Positions 5,955 to 16,067 of a DNA stretch of 28,147 bases are shown piece after piece. The stretch is from positions 1 through 28,147 of IMG/VR virus record IMGVR_UViG_3300025280_000124; one strand, written 5' to 3'. This DNA is from a virus. How positions within the stretch are numbered: the first letter of the stretch is position 1; each line of letters opens with the position of its first letter. Position numbers and translations under genes: made by a program. Under the pieces are notes generated by a model. The model saw only the letters and a program-made list of their open reading frames with translations, was not told the DNA's origin and did not search any database.

Positions 5955-8952
5955 TATTGTTGCAGGATTGGACACAAAGAATGATCCAAAACTCACGCCT
6001 AAATTAACTGATCTGCAGAATGGCAGGTACACTGTTGGCAGCCAGATCTCAAAACGCCTGGGCTACACTGCACTTTCCCAGGATATTTCAGGTTCAACTG
6101 ATATATTATCTTCTGGTGAGGGATTAACATCCTTTCAAGATGAACTACTGGAATTTTCTGGTTCAAAACTTTACAGTTATTCTGAATCAGTTGCACGCTG
6201 GATTGACAAAGGCGGGTTTCAGTCTGTAAAGATAGATTCTGATGATATAATCAGAAACACTTCTGAATGCAAAAACCAAGACAGTTGCGTTGCATCCGGC
6301 CTGCAACTTTTTGCCTGGGAACAATACTCAAGTGCAGGGGTTTTGGAGGGAATATTCGCCTCAGTTTTGGATTCAGTTTCTGGCGGTATGATCCAGGCTG
6401 CAACTTTGATTGATGCAACAGCAATTAATCCCAGGTGTGTACGTTTAGGCCCAAATCCCACCCTCTGTTACATCGACACTTCTGCATCTCCACATTTGCT
6501 GAAATGTGTCCAGGTGGATATTAATAATCCAGTTGCATTTAAAGCTGCAAATACAATTTCATCAGTAGTTAATGCTACAAATCCAGTTTATGACGTTGCA
6601 ATTTATTCAGATAATGTAAATGTTGGCAACGGTATTTTTTGCTACAACAATTCAGGTGTAACGAGAATTGATGTTGGTTATCTGACAACAGAGGGTGTAC
6701 TAGGTACACCAGGGTCTGGTTATCCTACGGTTGTAACAATTTTATCTACCAATGCCACTGACTGTATTGCAATTTGTGCAGATAAAGTTAACACAGCAGC
6801 AGCAGAAGAAGAAAGAATTTATGTTGGATATGCTTCAACAGGTTCATCAGCAGGGTTAAAAATTAAACGTCTTGAAAGTATATTGACGGTGGAAGCTACC
6901 CACACGGTTGAAGGAACTGCAACTTTAATTGATGGTGCATCAATGATGGTCACGCAGGCTGGAGATTTGCAGATAGTCTACACGCTCAATGCTACGAATA
7001 CTTATGATCACCAGGTAAAAGGCGCACTTTATAATATAACAAGTGATTCTATGGGAGCAGCTGCAGTTATCAAGCGCAGTGTGGGGTTAGTCTCAAAACT
7101 ATGGGAATATGACTCAGAAAAATATTTTATTGCAGTCCATGATTCTAGTCTGCAGCCAACTTATTTTGTAATCAATACAGATGGACTTATTTCTGCAAAA
7201 ATTCTACCTGGAACTGCAGCTACACTTCCTGCCAAGTTTCTTGCTTCTGTAGATTCATCAGCAACTGGTATTTTCAAATATGGTGGTCTGGTCCGTACCA
7301 GGTTGACAAGTAAAAATAATGACCTGTATTCACTCACTGGTGTTTCAAATATCATGGTTGATTTTACATCAGTTGAAAGATTTGAATCTGCAGAATTAGG
7401 AGGTAATCTGCATATTGGAGGTGGATTTGTTTCAATGTATGATTCACAGCAGATTGTCGAACTGAATTACCATTTGTATCCAGAAAATATTAGTGCAGCA
7501 GTCAATAATTCTGCTGGATCTCTGGCAGCAGGTACTTATCTCTACCAGGTAATCTGGATCTGGACTGATGCCAAAGGACAGGACCATCGAAGCGCACCAT
7601 CAGTGGCAGTTTCAGCTGCACCCTCTGGTGGATCTTCAACTGTAACACTCACAATACCTTCCCTGCGCCTGACTCAGAAAACAGATGTAATTTGTGAAAT
7701 TTACAGAACCGTTACTACAGGCAGGCTATTTTTCAAGATTGGCACAGTGGCAAATAACACAGCAGCAGATTCGGTTTCTTTTGCAGATGCAGGTGCAATT
7801 TCTGATGCAAATTTAGTTGCAAAAGAGAGTCTATACACTAACGGTGGAATCATTGAAAACATACCACCACCTGCTTCATTGATACTGACACCATACAAAA
7901 ACAGGCTTGTTTGTGTATCTTCTGAGAATCCCAAAAAACTGATATATTCAAAAAACAGAATACCTCTAGGTCCAGTGGAATTTTCAGATGTTTTCAGCAT
8001 TGTTTTGAACAAGGCAACCAGGATTACAGCACTTTCTGAATTTGACCAGAAACTGATAATATTTGAACCAAACCAGATATTTTACATCACAGGTAACGGA
8101 CCAAACAGTACCGGTGCGCAAAATGATTTCAGTGCAGCAAATTTGGTTACTGGAGATGTGGGATGCAGCAATACTAACAGTCTTGTTTTAATGCCGTTGG
8201 GTTTAATGTTCCAATCAAACAAGGGCATATATCTTTTAGACCGTTCTCTGCAGACTATTTATATTGGGGCCGAGGTGGAAGCATATAACTCTCTTACAAT
8301 TACATCAGCAGAACTGATACAGAATGAAAACCAGATCCGTTACCTCACCAGTGATGGCAGATGTTTAGTTTACGATTATTTCTATGGGAAATGGTCAACC
8401 TGGACAAATCACGAAGGACAGGGAGGAACAATCTGGAACAGCAATGGGGATTACGTATATTTACGGACCGATGGGCGCATATTTCAGCAGTCAAGTTCCA
8501 GCTACAAGGATGATAACGATCCAATAGAAATGAGCCTGACCACTTCCTGGGTAAAAACCGGAGGTATCCAGGGATTCCAGAGAATACGCAGGGCATTGGT
8601 CCTGGGAGATTTCAAAAGCACCCACACCCTGCAGCTGGAAATTGGACACGATTACCAGGATTACTTCAATGAGCTGCACAAATTCAACTACATAACAGAC
8701 CTGGAAATTATCGAGTATGGAGATTCTAGCCCATACGGTGATGAGGGTTATTTTGGAACAAATTCTGGTGTTGCAGATGGAGTCTACCAATTTCGTGCGC
8801 ACTGCAAAAAACAGAAATGTCAGAGTGTGCGTTTCCGAATATCTGATACAGAAGAAGCAATTCCAGGTCAAGCCTATTCTATTTCTTCACTGATGCTTGA
8901 GGTGGGTGTCAGATCTAATTCTATGAAACTTCCACAGCAAAAACTAACATGA
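5923..8952 (+). CDS. Large tail tube/nozzle-like protein
   Basis: This encodes 1009 residues with GAAGG before the ATG. The N-terminus (VDIVAGLDTKNDPKLTPK, then LQNGRYTVGSQISKRLGY) resembles tail proteins of short-tailed phages in the broad T7 gp12 nozzle / P22 gp10 class. Around residues 510-610 there is a fibronectin-like beta region (AAGTYLYQVIWIWTDAKG). Residues about 650-830 form a propeller-like section with KNRLVCVSSENPKKLIYS, LIIFEPNQIFYITGNGP, GLMFQSNKGIYLLDR and VYDYFYGKWSTWTN, a pattern characteristic of that class. It probably extends the tail tube below the connector. It is longer than T7 gp12 (about 794 residues). The exact orthologue could not be assigned. Confidence 0.7.
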   Translation: MPLQKTLVPVDIVAGLDTKNDPKLTPKLTDLQNGRYTVGSQISKRLGYTALSQDISGSTDILSSGEGLTSFQDELLEFSGSKLYSYSESVARWIDKGGFQSVKIDSDDIIRNTSECKNQDSCVASGLQLFAWEQYSSAGVLEGIFASVLDSVSGGMIQAATLIDATAINPRCVRLGPNPTLCYIDTSASPHLLKCVQVDINNPVAFKAANTISSVVNATNPVYDVAIYSDNVNVGNGIFCYNNSGVTRIDVGYLTTEGVLGTPGSGYPTVVTILSTNATDCIAICADKVNTAAAEEERIYVGYASTGSSAGLKIKRLESILTVEATHTVEGTATLIDGASMMVTQAGDLQIVYTLNATNTYDHQVKGALYNITSDSMGAAAVIKRSVGLVSKLWEYDSEKYFIAVHDSSLQPTYFVINTDGLISAKILPGTAATLPAKFLASVDSSATGIFKYGGLVRTRLTSKNNDLYSLTGVSNIMVDFTSVERFESAELGGNLHIGGGFVSMYDSQQIVELNYHLYPENISAAVNNSAGSLAAGTYLYQVIWIWTDAKGQDHRSAPSVAVSAAPSGGSSTVTLTIPSLRLTQKTDVICEIYRTVTTGRLFFKIGTVANNTAADSVSFADAGAISDANLVAKESLYTNGGIIENIPPPASLILTPYKNRLVCVSSENPKKLIYSKNRIPLGPVEFSDVFSIVLNKATRITALSEFDQKLIIFEPNQIFYITGNGPNSTGAQNDFSAANLVTGDVGCSNTNSLVLMPLGLMFQSNKGIYLLDRSLQTIYIGAEVEAYNSLTITSAELIQNENQIRYLTSDGRCLVYDYFYGKWSTWTNHEGQGGTIWNSNGDYVYLRTDGRIFQQSSSSYKDDNDPIEMSLTTSWVKTGGIQGFQRIRRALVLGDFKSTHTLQLEIGHDYQDYFNELHKFNYITDLEIIEYGDSSPYGDEGYFGTNSGVADGVYQFRAHCKKQKCQSVRFRISDTEEAIPGQAYSISSLMLEVGVRSNSMKLPQQKLT

Positions 8953-11579
8953 TGAATCAAATGGGGGGCCAATCCCAATTCAGTGACGAAGATCTCAGAA
9001 AACTTGCAATACTTCTCCAGCAGATGCCTGCAAATGAAGGTCTGGCATCAGTCACTCAAAATGAAACACAGTTGATGAAGGATTATGGTGGTTCAGGTAC
9101 GCCTTTGCCTGGAACAGAAGGACTTGGACCAGATGGTGGTCTGGTGCAGAGTTTTCAACCACCAGGTGGTGGTGCAACTTCAGAAGGTAGTGGGAGAGAT
9201 GTTGGTGGAGGAAGTACAAGTGGTGGTTCAAGAGGTGGTGATTATGGACAATCTGGTGGCGCATCTACAGGAGGACATGGTTCACATGAGGGTGCAGCTC
9301 AACCAGGTTACACTGGCACTCAACATCCACAAGGACCAGGTCCACAAGGTTTCACAACTGGAGATTCAAGTATAACAGGGACAGGCCCAGGTCCAGGTGC
9401 TTCAGGTGGTGGTCAACCATTTTTCGACCCCCATCAGCTGGGACTGGTGGAGGATGAGGGTGAATTACAAGAAACCTTTGGAGGTGGAACAATAACTCAC
9501 CCAGATGGAACTGTTGAATCGGGTGGAGTAATAATTCACCCAGATGGAACTGTTGAATCTGCTGGAGATGGAACAGGAGGTACAACAACAGCTGCAACAG
9601 TTGCAGTTGCACCTCCAACATACAAGGACAAAAACGGTAATGAGTATGATTCCCCAGATAAAGCAAATAAAGCAAATATAACGATTGATGCTAATATTGC
9701 TATAATTGAAGGTTTGGATCTAACAACAGATGAAAACTTTAAAAGTTGGATGTTAAATAATAAAGACAGCTACCCTGTTCCACCAAATTCTGCAGCATCA
9801 CTGGAGGATGCATTTAACAATGCCAAACTCAAGGCAACTGATGCTGCTGCTGTAGAGTTGCCAAAAATGGTTGAGAACATGAATATTTATCTCAGCAAAA
9901 ATGGCGCAGCTGTTCCGTATGATGAATGGGCTAAAACTTATCCAAAACCAGCAAATTTATCAGAAACTACTATGCGTACAATGTATGCAAAGGCAGTTTT
10001 CAAAGCTGAAAGAAAGGAAGCATTTACACTGACAACTGAAGAGCTGGAAAGTTGGATGAGACCACCTGTTGTGATTGCAACTGCAGACAACTTTGAAGAG
10101 TGGTGGGAAGGTAAAAAAGGTCAGTTTAAGGATGGAACTTTTGATGATAGAGCATTTGCAGAAGAAGCACACGCATCAGCAATTATAGGAGATGCAAAGA
10201 AAGTTACAGTTGGTTCGGTCTCAGAGGCAACTGCACCCACATTAGGGACCATTGATGCAGCAGATACTGTGACAGTGGGAACAACTGGAGATGTTTCTGA
10301 CACAACAGTTGATGCAATTCAGGCAGTGACTGATGCAGACATGGATGTTATTTTTGCAGGAGGTGAAGGTGAGGATGCAACTGGAATTGATACTGCAGAA
10401 GCACTACTGATTAAAAGAGTAGAAGGCACTGCAGTAAGTCCAGCAGAGGTGCAGCTGAAGAGAAGTGTGGAGAATAACTTGAGGATGCTTTTGGGGGCCA
10501 CGGTTGGAGCAGATGTAGATCCAGCCAAGGTAAGACAGCTCAGAAATATCTGGGCAGACATGACTCAGGAGGTGACAGGCAAAGCTGCAGAGATCCGTTC
10601 CCAGGAATCTATGGCAGCAGAAAAGGAATTGGTTGCACTCTACCAGGGCAAGTCCACAATGAAACTTCAAGTTAGGCTTGCAAACCTGGAAGTTGAAAAA
10701 CAGACTGCATTTAAGAATGGTGAGCTTGAACTTGCTGGAAAATTGGCAAATCAGCAGACACGATTAACTGAGGTAATTACGCAAGCAAATATTGATAAAA
10801 GTCTCAGTGAAGCAGATCTGAAATCGAGAACAGATGCAATGATTGCACAGGGTACAATGGACCAGGCAACTACCCTTGCAAATCTGCAAGCGAAAAAAGA
10901 TATTGCAATTGCACAGGGCAAAGCGGATGTGGCACTTTCCGTTGCAAATCTGCAGAAAAATATTTTACTTGCACAAACAAATGTGGAAGTTGCCGTTAAG
11001 CAGCGGGCTATGGACGATGCATTAGCAATGGTGGCCTACAAAGGAGAAATGGCATTAATGGGATTGGAAGTTGAGATAGATGTTGAAGAGATGAAGACAG
11101 ACCTAACCAAGATGGGATTTGAACTCACAAGAGATCTTGCAGAACTGGATGCTGCAACTCAAATAGAGGTTGCAAGATTGGTCGGGGAATATAAAGCTGC
11201 AATTAATAGATCCAATAGAGATACACAACGTGAGGCATCTATACTGACTGCAATTGGAACTGCAATTGCTGCTTATGCAGCCTTTTCATCAGACATACGA
11301 GCAAAAACAAATATATCACCTGGATCTGGAGAAGTTGAGTCATTCCTGGATGCACTGAACAGTTACAAATATGAGTACAAAGATCCAAATGCACCTGGTT
11401 CTGATGCAGGAATGTTTGTTGGAGTAATGGCGCAGGATCTTGAAAAAACGCCTATGGGAGCATCATTTGTCCAGGATACACCCAGGGGTAAGATGGTGGA
11501 CTACGGACACGGTCTGGCTGCAATCCTGGCTTCACAGGCAAATATTCATGATAGGCTCAAACATTTGGAGGAGGGTTAA
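8949..11579 (+). CDS. Long helical virion protein with C-terminal S74-like chaperone domain
   Basis: This encodes 876 residues and overlaps the previous stop (ATGATG). Residues about 35-215 are Gly-rich and low in complexity, with a duplicated HPDGTVES motif. Residues about 500-760 are long Ala-rich helices, probably coiled coil. A hydrophobic AIGTAIAAYAAFS stretch then precedes a C-terminal segment beginning SDIRAKTNIS (Ser about 781), followed by YKYEYKD, VGVMAQDLEKTP and DYGHGLAAILASQ. This matches the layout of the S74 intramolecular chaperone, which usually trims itself from fibres at the Ser of SDIR. Finding it on a helical, probably internal or tail protein is less usual. Whether self-cleavage occurs cannot be told from sequence. 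Confidence 0.7.
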   Translation: MMNQMGGQSQFSDEDLRKLAILLQQMPANEGLASVTQNETQLMKDYGGSGTPLPGTEGLGPDGGLVQSFQPPGGGATSEGSGRDVGGGSTSGGSRGGDYGQSGGASTGGHGSHEGAAQPGYTGTQHPQGPGPQGFTTGDSSITGTGPGPGASGGGQPFFDPHQLGLVEDEGELQETFGGGTITHPDGTVESGGVIIHPDGTVESAGDGTGGTTTAATVAVAPPTYKDKNGNEYDSPDKANKANITIDANIAIIEGLDLTTDENFKSWMLNNKDSYPVPPNSAASLEDAFNNAKLKATDAAAVELPKMVENMNIYLSKNGAAVPYDEWAKTYPKPANLSETTMRTMYAKAVFKAERKEAFTLTTEELESWMRPPVVIATADNFEEWWEGKKGQFKDGTFDDRAFAEEAHASAIIGDAKKVTVGSVSEATAPTLGTIDAADTVTVGTTGDVSDTTVDAIQAVTDADMDVIFAGGEGEDATGIDTAEALLIKRVEGTAVSPAEVQLKRSVENNLRMLLGATVGADVDPAKVRQLRNIWADMTQEVTGKAAEIRSQESMAAEKELVALYQGKSTMKLQVRLANLEVEKQTAFKNGELELAGKLANQQTRLTEVITQANIDKSLSEADLKSRTDAMIAQGTMDQATTLANLQAKKDIAIAQGKADVALSVANLQKNILLAQTNVEVAVKQRAMDDALAMVAYKGEMALMGLEVEIDVEEMKTDLTKMGFELTRDLAELDAATQIEVARLVGEYKAAINRSNRDTQREASILTAIGTAIAAYAAFSSDIRAKTNISPGSGEVESFLDALNSYKYEYKDPNAPGSDAGMFVGVMAQDLEKTPMGASFVQDTPRGKMVDYGHGLAAILASQANIHDRLKHLEEG
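9497..9559 (+). repeat. Two-copy 39-bp-period repeat in the Gly-rich region
   Basis: A 24-bp near-identical segment occurs at 9497-9520 and 9536-9559, encoding HPDGTVES twice with a 13-codon period. It is a short in-frame duplication within the low-complexity part of the gene. Confidence 0.8.
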
Positions 11580-11580
11580 G

Positions 11581-13398
11581 ATGGAAATTACAGTACAACC
11601 TGGTGACACACTAACATCCATTGCAGCAGCAAATCCAGGGACAACTCCTGTTTCAATTGCAAATGCAAATGGCATTAAGAATATTAACGAAATTACTGTT
11701 GGTCAGGTACTCCAAATTCCAGATGTTGCACCAGAAGCAGTGATCCCTGGTGAAGAACCTGGTGAGGTTCCTGAAGCTGTAGAAGCAGAGTTGCTGGAAA
11801 AAGTATATTTTGATTCTGAAAAAAAAGGTCAGATGGAGGTGAATATATACGATAAAACAGGCGCACTTGTGACAGGTGGCTATTCTGCAGGCAAATTCAC
11901 TGGTCCAGGTATTGATGTAAGCCTGGAAGGAGAGGGTGATTTAGATACAAAACCACGTAGTTTCATGCGTGAAACAATTACAGAAAAAGGCCCAGGCACA
12001 TATAGTTTAGATTTAACTAAGGGTAGTGGTGAAGGTTTATTATCAGAAGCAGCTGAACTTTCAGGTGGAGTGACCAAAGTGGCAGGTTATGGTGAGCTTC
12101 CTTTAGGACAAGAACCAGTAGTAGCTGAAGCAAAGCCTATTATTGAAGAAGCAGCTATTCCAGAGGGTTCATTAGCTACTCCTGTAAGTGCCACAACTTT
12201 AGATAAAGTAGCACCACCAGGTAAAGACATACCACCAACTGAAGATGAGCTTGCCACATTAATTGCCAGTTTTACTCCAATGTCAACTAGTGGTAAGGAA
12301 GTTTATGAAGGTGTTATAACTGCTTTAAAGGGTATTGAGTTTGATAATACAGAAGATGCAAAAGTGTTATATCAACAACTCTCAGAAGATGCAGAAAAAG
12401 AAACTAAAATAATTGATGATTCAATTGCAGAAATTGCAGCAGAAAAGATGAAGCCCACTTTTGAGGGATGGAACAAATTTCTTGCAGTTTTAGGTGCAGC
12501 TATGGGGGCATACGGTTCAGCAATGACCGGAACTCCAAATTATGCATTGCAAATAATGAATCGAGCAATTGATGCAGACAGGGAACAGTTTCTTGCAAGT
12601 CAAGAGGTCCGTACCAAGTCATTACTTGAGCAACGGAAAGCTGTACTCCAAAGAAGATCTGATTTACTACAGTTAGGACTTAATGAAGCAGATAAAATGC
12701 TGAAAGTAGCACAAAATCAGCAAGACAAACAAATACAAATTGCTAATGTGCAAGGTGTTATAGATAAGATGGAGAATGATGCAATTAAAACTAAAAACGA
12801 TCAAACATTACTCCTTATAGAAATTTTATCCAAAAAAGCAGCTGCAACATTATTAAGGGAAACAGCTCAAAAGAAAGATTCTCTTGAAAGAGAGATAGAA
12901 CCAGTTACTTTAAAGGATGGTAAAGGAGAGTTGCACGAAATGCCTGCGTTTTTAGCAAAAACTAAAGAGGAAGGTGTAGCACTTAGAAAAACAAGCGGGT
13001 TTGGTTCCCAAATCCAAGATGTATTAAACAAGTTAGATGCCCTTGCTGATGAAAAAGGTGATTTACCATTATCTGCGATGGGACCAAAAGCTATTAGTGA
13101 TACCAGGACAAAAGTTGCAGCCCTAGCAAATGAATTAATTATTAAACTTAAAGATTTCTATGGGATGGGTGCAAACTTTACTGTGTATGAGCAAGAACTG
13201 ATACAAGCACTAACGCCTACTGATAAGTGGCTAGAAAAATGGGGTATGTGGAAAGTTAAATCTAATAATTTAAGAGACACAATTGTTAGAACACACAGAA
13301 GTATGGCAGCAGCTCAAGGTGCAAAATTTGCTCAAATGCCAAATGCTGCTAATAAAAAGAAACTAGGGCCAGGCATGAAAACAGGAGTGTCTAAATAA
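11581..13398 (+). CDS. LysM-domain virion protein
   Basis: This encodes 605 residues. I chose ATG 11581 because GAGGAGGGT lies just before it and because it begins directly with a LysM domain; the 47-codon upstream extension overlaps the preceding gene. The LysM (about residues 1-48, ITVQPGDTLTSIAAANPG through VGQVLQIPD) binds N-acetylglucosamine polymers such as peptidoglycan. A Pro/Glu-rich linker, a beta-rich part and a long helical part (about 260-460, rich in Q, K and E) follow; a hydrophobic AVLGAAMGAYGSAM segment is near 300-315. It is likely a tail or ejected protein that touches the cell wall during DNA entry. No muralytic motif is visible. Confidence 0.75.
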   Translation: MEITVQPGDTLTSIAAANPGTTPVSIANANGIKNINEITVGQVLQIPDVAPEAVIPGEEPGEVPEAVEAELLEKVYFDSEKKGQMEVNIYDKTGALVTGGYSAGKFTGPGIDVSLEGEGDLDTKPRSFMRETITEKGPGTYSLDLTKGSGEGLLSEAAELSGGVTKVAGYGELPLGQEPVVAEAKPIIEEAAIPEGSLATPVSATTLDKVAPPGKDIPPTEDELATLIASFTPMSTSGKEVYEGVITALKGIEFDNTEDAKVLYQQLSEDAEKETKIIDDSIAEIAAEKMKPTFEGWNKFLAVLGAAMGAYGSAMTGTPNYALQIMNRAIDADREQFLASQEVRTKSLLEQRKAVLQRRSDLLQLGLNEADKMLKVAQNQQDKQIQIANVQGVIDKMENDAIKTKNDQTLLLIEILSKKAAATLLRETAQKKDSLEREIEPVTLKDGKGELHEMPAFLAKTKEEGVALRKTSGFGSQIQDVLNKLDALADEKGDLPLSAMGPKAISDTRTKVAALANELIIKLKDFYGMGANFTVYEQELIQALTPTDKWLEKWGMWKVKSNNLRDTIVRTHRSMAAAQGAKFAQMPNAANKKKLGPGMKTGVSK

Positions 13399-15786
13399 AT
13401 GGCAAAACTTTACGATTACAGATTAGGTGCTGGTGTCCTGGTTGCAGATGAGCGTGTAGATGAACTTATCAGTAGCGGTAATTATTCATTCATAAAAGGT
13501 GACACAATCCATGTCACTGATGAATCCGGTCAAATATATAATGTACCTGCAGAAAATGCCCAGGAATCACTAAATCTTGGCTACACTTATGCACCAAAAG
13601 AGGTGGTGGATAAAGCCAGGATGCGCCAGGAAATTGAGGAATCACCCCTTACTTCTGCAGGTCTTGGATTAGCCAGGTCTTTAACTTTTGGACTTTCAGA
13701 TGAACTTATATCTAAACAAAAAGGTGGCCTCACAAAAGAAGAAATACGCCTGCGCAGAGAAGTAAGTCCAATTGCCACCACCATTGGTGAAATTGGTGGA
13801 TTAGTTACGCCTATGGGACTCACTGGGCTTGCATCCAGGGGTGCGCAGAAAGCTGCAACTGCATTACTGAAAAATACAGCAAGTGCAGCAGAACGTACCA
13901 AGAGACTTAAAACAACAGGTTCAGTATTAAATTCCAGGGTTGTAAAAGGTGCAGTGGGAGGTGCAGCAGAAGGCGCAGCCATTGGGACCATGTATGGCAC
14001 TTCCAGCCAGCTGCTGGATGATCCAGAGAACTACCCCACCTTTTCAGATCATATCTATGCTGGTGCAGGATTTGGTTTGGTTGGAGGAGGGATTATCTCT
14101 GCAATTGGGGCTTCACTGAAAGGTGCAGGCGGGAAGTTTAAGAGGGAAGCACATAAAGCCTATTATCGTGCATTAGATCCAAAAAGAAAGGATACCAGGA
14201 GAGTTGGAGGAACTCAGGCAGCTATTAGGCTTGGTGAGAGAATAAAAGAGCTGGATGATAAAGGCATACTGAAAAACCTGGATGATGCAATTGAGCTGGA
14301 AGCAGAAATTAGTGAGACTCTGTTGCCTTTATATGGAGGAAAAATTGATGACTTAATTACTGAAGTTGAAAAAGCAATAAAAAAGTCTGGTCAATCTATG
14401 GATGATGTGCAATTTAACATCAAAAGAATTGCAGACCGGATGGAGAAGGATATTCTGACTGATGAGAAATCTTTTGGATTTAAAGGAATGCCCCAGGAAG
14501 ATGCAATTGTTAATAAAATAAAACGTGCAAAAAAATCAATCCAGGCATTCCGTGACTTAACAAAAGGAAAAGAGACTTTAACTTTCAGGGAGTCGGAAAG
14601 ATTGAAAACCTGGTATCAGAAAAACCTGGCAAATTACCAGAAGGAACCACTGGATTATGATTACTTCAATAGAATGGCATATATCATCCGTGATGAAAGT
14701 GAACTTGCCCTGGAAGCAATTAGTGCAAAGTTGTCAACAGTTAAAGGGTTTTCTCCACTGACATACCAGGAATTTCTGGAAGCAAAACAAATGTATGGAT
14801 CACTAAAGCAGATCCGTGATGTAGCAGCAGAAGCGTCAGCAAGGCAAATGGTAAATGCCAGGTTCCCAATCACTTCCTACATTACTGCTGCACCATTAGC
14901 CGGTGGTGTGTTTGCAGGTGCTGAATCTGCACTTACAGGAGGACTAGGAGCAGCTGCCACTTTTGCAGGAACTGCACTGTTACGCAAATATGCAAAAGAT
15001 AATGGTGAGTTGATCCTTGCCAGGACAATTGGCCGGTTATCAGATTATGGTGAGATGCTGAACTTTGCAGGCAAGTCCCAGGTGGCTATTGATAAATTTG
15101 TGCAGATCCTGGTAAGAGGAGGTGCAGCCACCACTATTAAAATAACGAACCCATTTCCAGACTCACCAAAAGGTACAGTAGAGAGGTACAAAAAACTAAA
15201 AGAAGATTTACAGGAAATAAACACAAACCCCCAAACATTATATACACGTTTAGATGCAATGTTGCCAGATGTTGAGGGAGATCAAACCATCAACCGTGAA
15301 CTTGCCCAAACGATGGCCAACATTGTTGGGTTCCTCCAGGAGAAATTACCTGAAAACACTTCTGGAAGCCAGCTGCTGTTCAATAATAACCAAGTGCCAC
15401 CAATGAACCAGATTCTAAAGTTCATGCGCTACGTGGACGTTCTGAATGATCCAAACAAGGTTCTGCAATTAGTTGTAGCTGGTCAACTGCTACCTGAACA
15501 CATGGAGGCACTAAAAACAATATTTCCCAAACTTCACCAGGCACAGATAGAAGCACTTTTGGAAGGACTAACTGAGAAGGGGCTGCCACTGAAACTTAAC
15601 CAGGCACAAAAACAAAGCCTGGGACGTTTCCTGAATACTGCAGCCAGCAGAATGTTTAGCACAGAATTTATCAAGAACACTCAGGGGGCATACGCGGAAG
15701 CCAGGGAGCAGCAGAGTAAAAACAAAGGCATGAATATGAAATTCCCAGACTACACAACAGCAGCTGGATCTGCCCAGGCATTATGA
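13399..15786 (+). CDS. Large putative internal virion / DNA ejection protein
   Basis: This encodes 795 residues starting one base after the previous stop. The N-terminus (MAKLYDYRLGAGVLVADERV) is a small globular section. Residues about 70-240 contain ARSLTFGLSDELI and several Gly/Ala-rich hydrophobic stretches (VKGAVGGAAEGAAIGTM and AGAGFGLVGGGIISAIGAS), and a further one (AAPLAGGVFAGAESAL) lies near 500; the rest is mainly helical. Large proteins with Gly/Ala-rich amphipathic segments placed last in the virion block are often pre-ejected proteins that form a channel through the envelope in short-tailed phages. No enzymatic motif is seen. The role is inferred from size, composition and position. 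Confidence 0.65.
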   Translation: MAKLYDYRLGAGVLVADERVDELISSGNYSFIKGDTIHVTDESGQIYNVPAENAQESLNLGYTYAPKEVVDKARMRQEIEESPLTSAGLGLARSLTFGLSDELISKQKGGLTKEEIRLRREVSPIATTIGEIGGLVTPMGLTGLASRGAQKAATALLKNTASAAERTKRLKTTGSVLNSRVVKGAVGGAAEGAAIGTMYGTSSQLLDDPENYPTFSDHIYAGAGFGLVGGGIISAIGASLKGAGGKFKREAHKAYYRALDPKRKDTRRVGGTQAAIRLGERIKELDDKGILKNLDDAIELEAEISETLLPLYGGKIDDLITEVEKAIKKSGQSMDDVQFNIKRIADRMEKDILTDEKSFGFKGMPQEDAIVNKIKRAKKSIQAFRDLTKGKETLTFRESERLKTWYQKNLANYQKEPLDYDYFNRMAYIIRDESELALEAISAKLSTVKGFSPLTYQEFLEAKQMYGSLKQIRDVAAEASARQMVNARFPITSYITAAPLAGGVFAGAESALTGGLGAAATFAGTALLRKYAKDNGELILARTIGRLSDYGEMLNFAGKSQVAIDKFVQILVRGGAATTIKITNPFPDSPKGTVERYKKLKEDLQEINTNPQTLYTRLDAMLPDVEGDQTINRELAQTMANIVGFLQEKLPENTSGSQLLFNNNQVPPMNQILKFMRYVDVLNDPNKVLQLVVAGQLLPEHMEALKTIFPKLHQAQIEALLEGLTEKGLPLKLNQAQKQSLGRFLNTAASRMFSTEFIKNTQGAYAEAREQQSKNKGMNMKFPDYTTAAGSAQAL

Positions 15787-15787
15787 A

Positions 15788-16060
15788 ATGGATCATCATC
15801 ATGACCATTCAAGATCGTTATTTGGAGGGGGTGGAGATCCCCTGGAGAACAGAAAATTACTATTCTTTTGGGCCAGGTTTATAATTAGCATTGCGCAGGC
15901 AATCACCTTCATTTGTTTGATTTTGCTGTTATTCTACTCAGAAATACCCCAGGCCAGCAGGGACTTGGTGAATATTTTGATAGGAGCATTTGTGGGAGGT
16001 CTTAATTCTAGTCTAAGTTATTTCTTCAAAACATCAGATTTGGATAAAGATAAAAGATAA
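15788..16060 (+). CDS. Small two-TM membrane protein, possible holin
   Basis: This encodes 90 residues with a His-rich N-terminus (MDHHHDHSRS), two predicted membrane segments (about 30-50, FIISIAQAITFICLILLLF; about 60-82, LVNILIGAFVGGLNSSLSYF) and a charged tail SDLDKDKR. It begins one base after the previous stop. Two-TM proteins with a charged C-terminus at the head of a lysis cluster resemble class II holins, which make the inner-membrane holes that start lysis. Another membrane protein in this cluster could be the holin instead. Confidence 0.6.
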   Translation: MDHHHDHSRSLFGGGGDPLENRKLLFFWARFIISIAQAITFICLILLLFYSEIPQASRDLVNILIGAFVGGLNSSLSYFFKTSDLDKDKR

Positions 16061-16067
16061 GGCTTAA

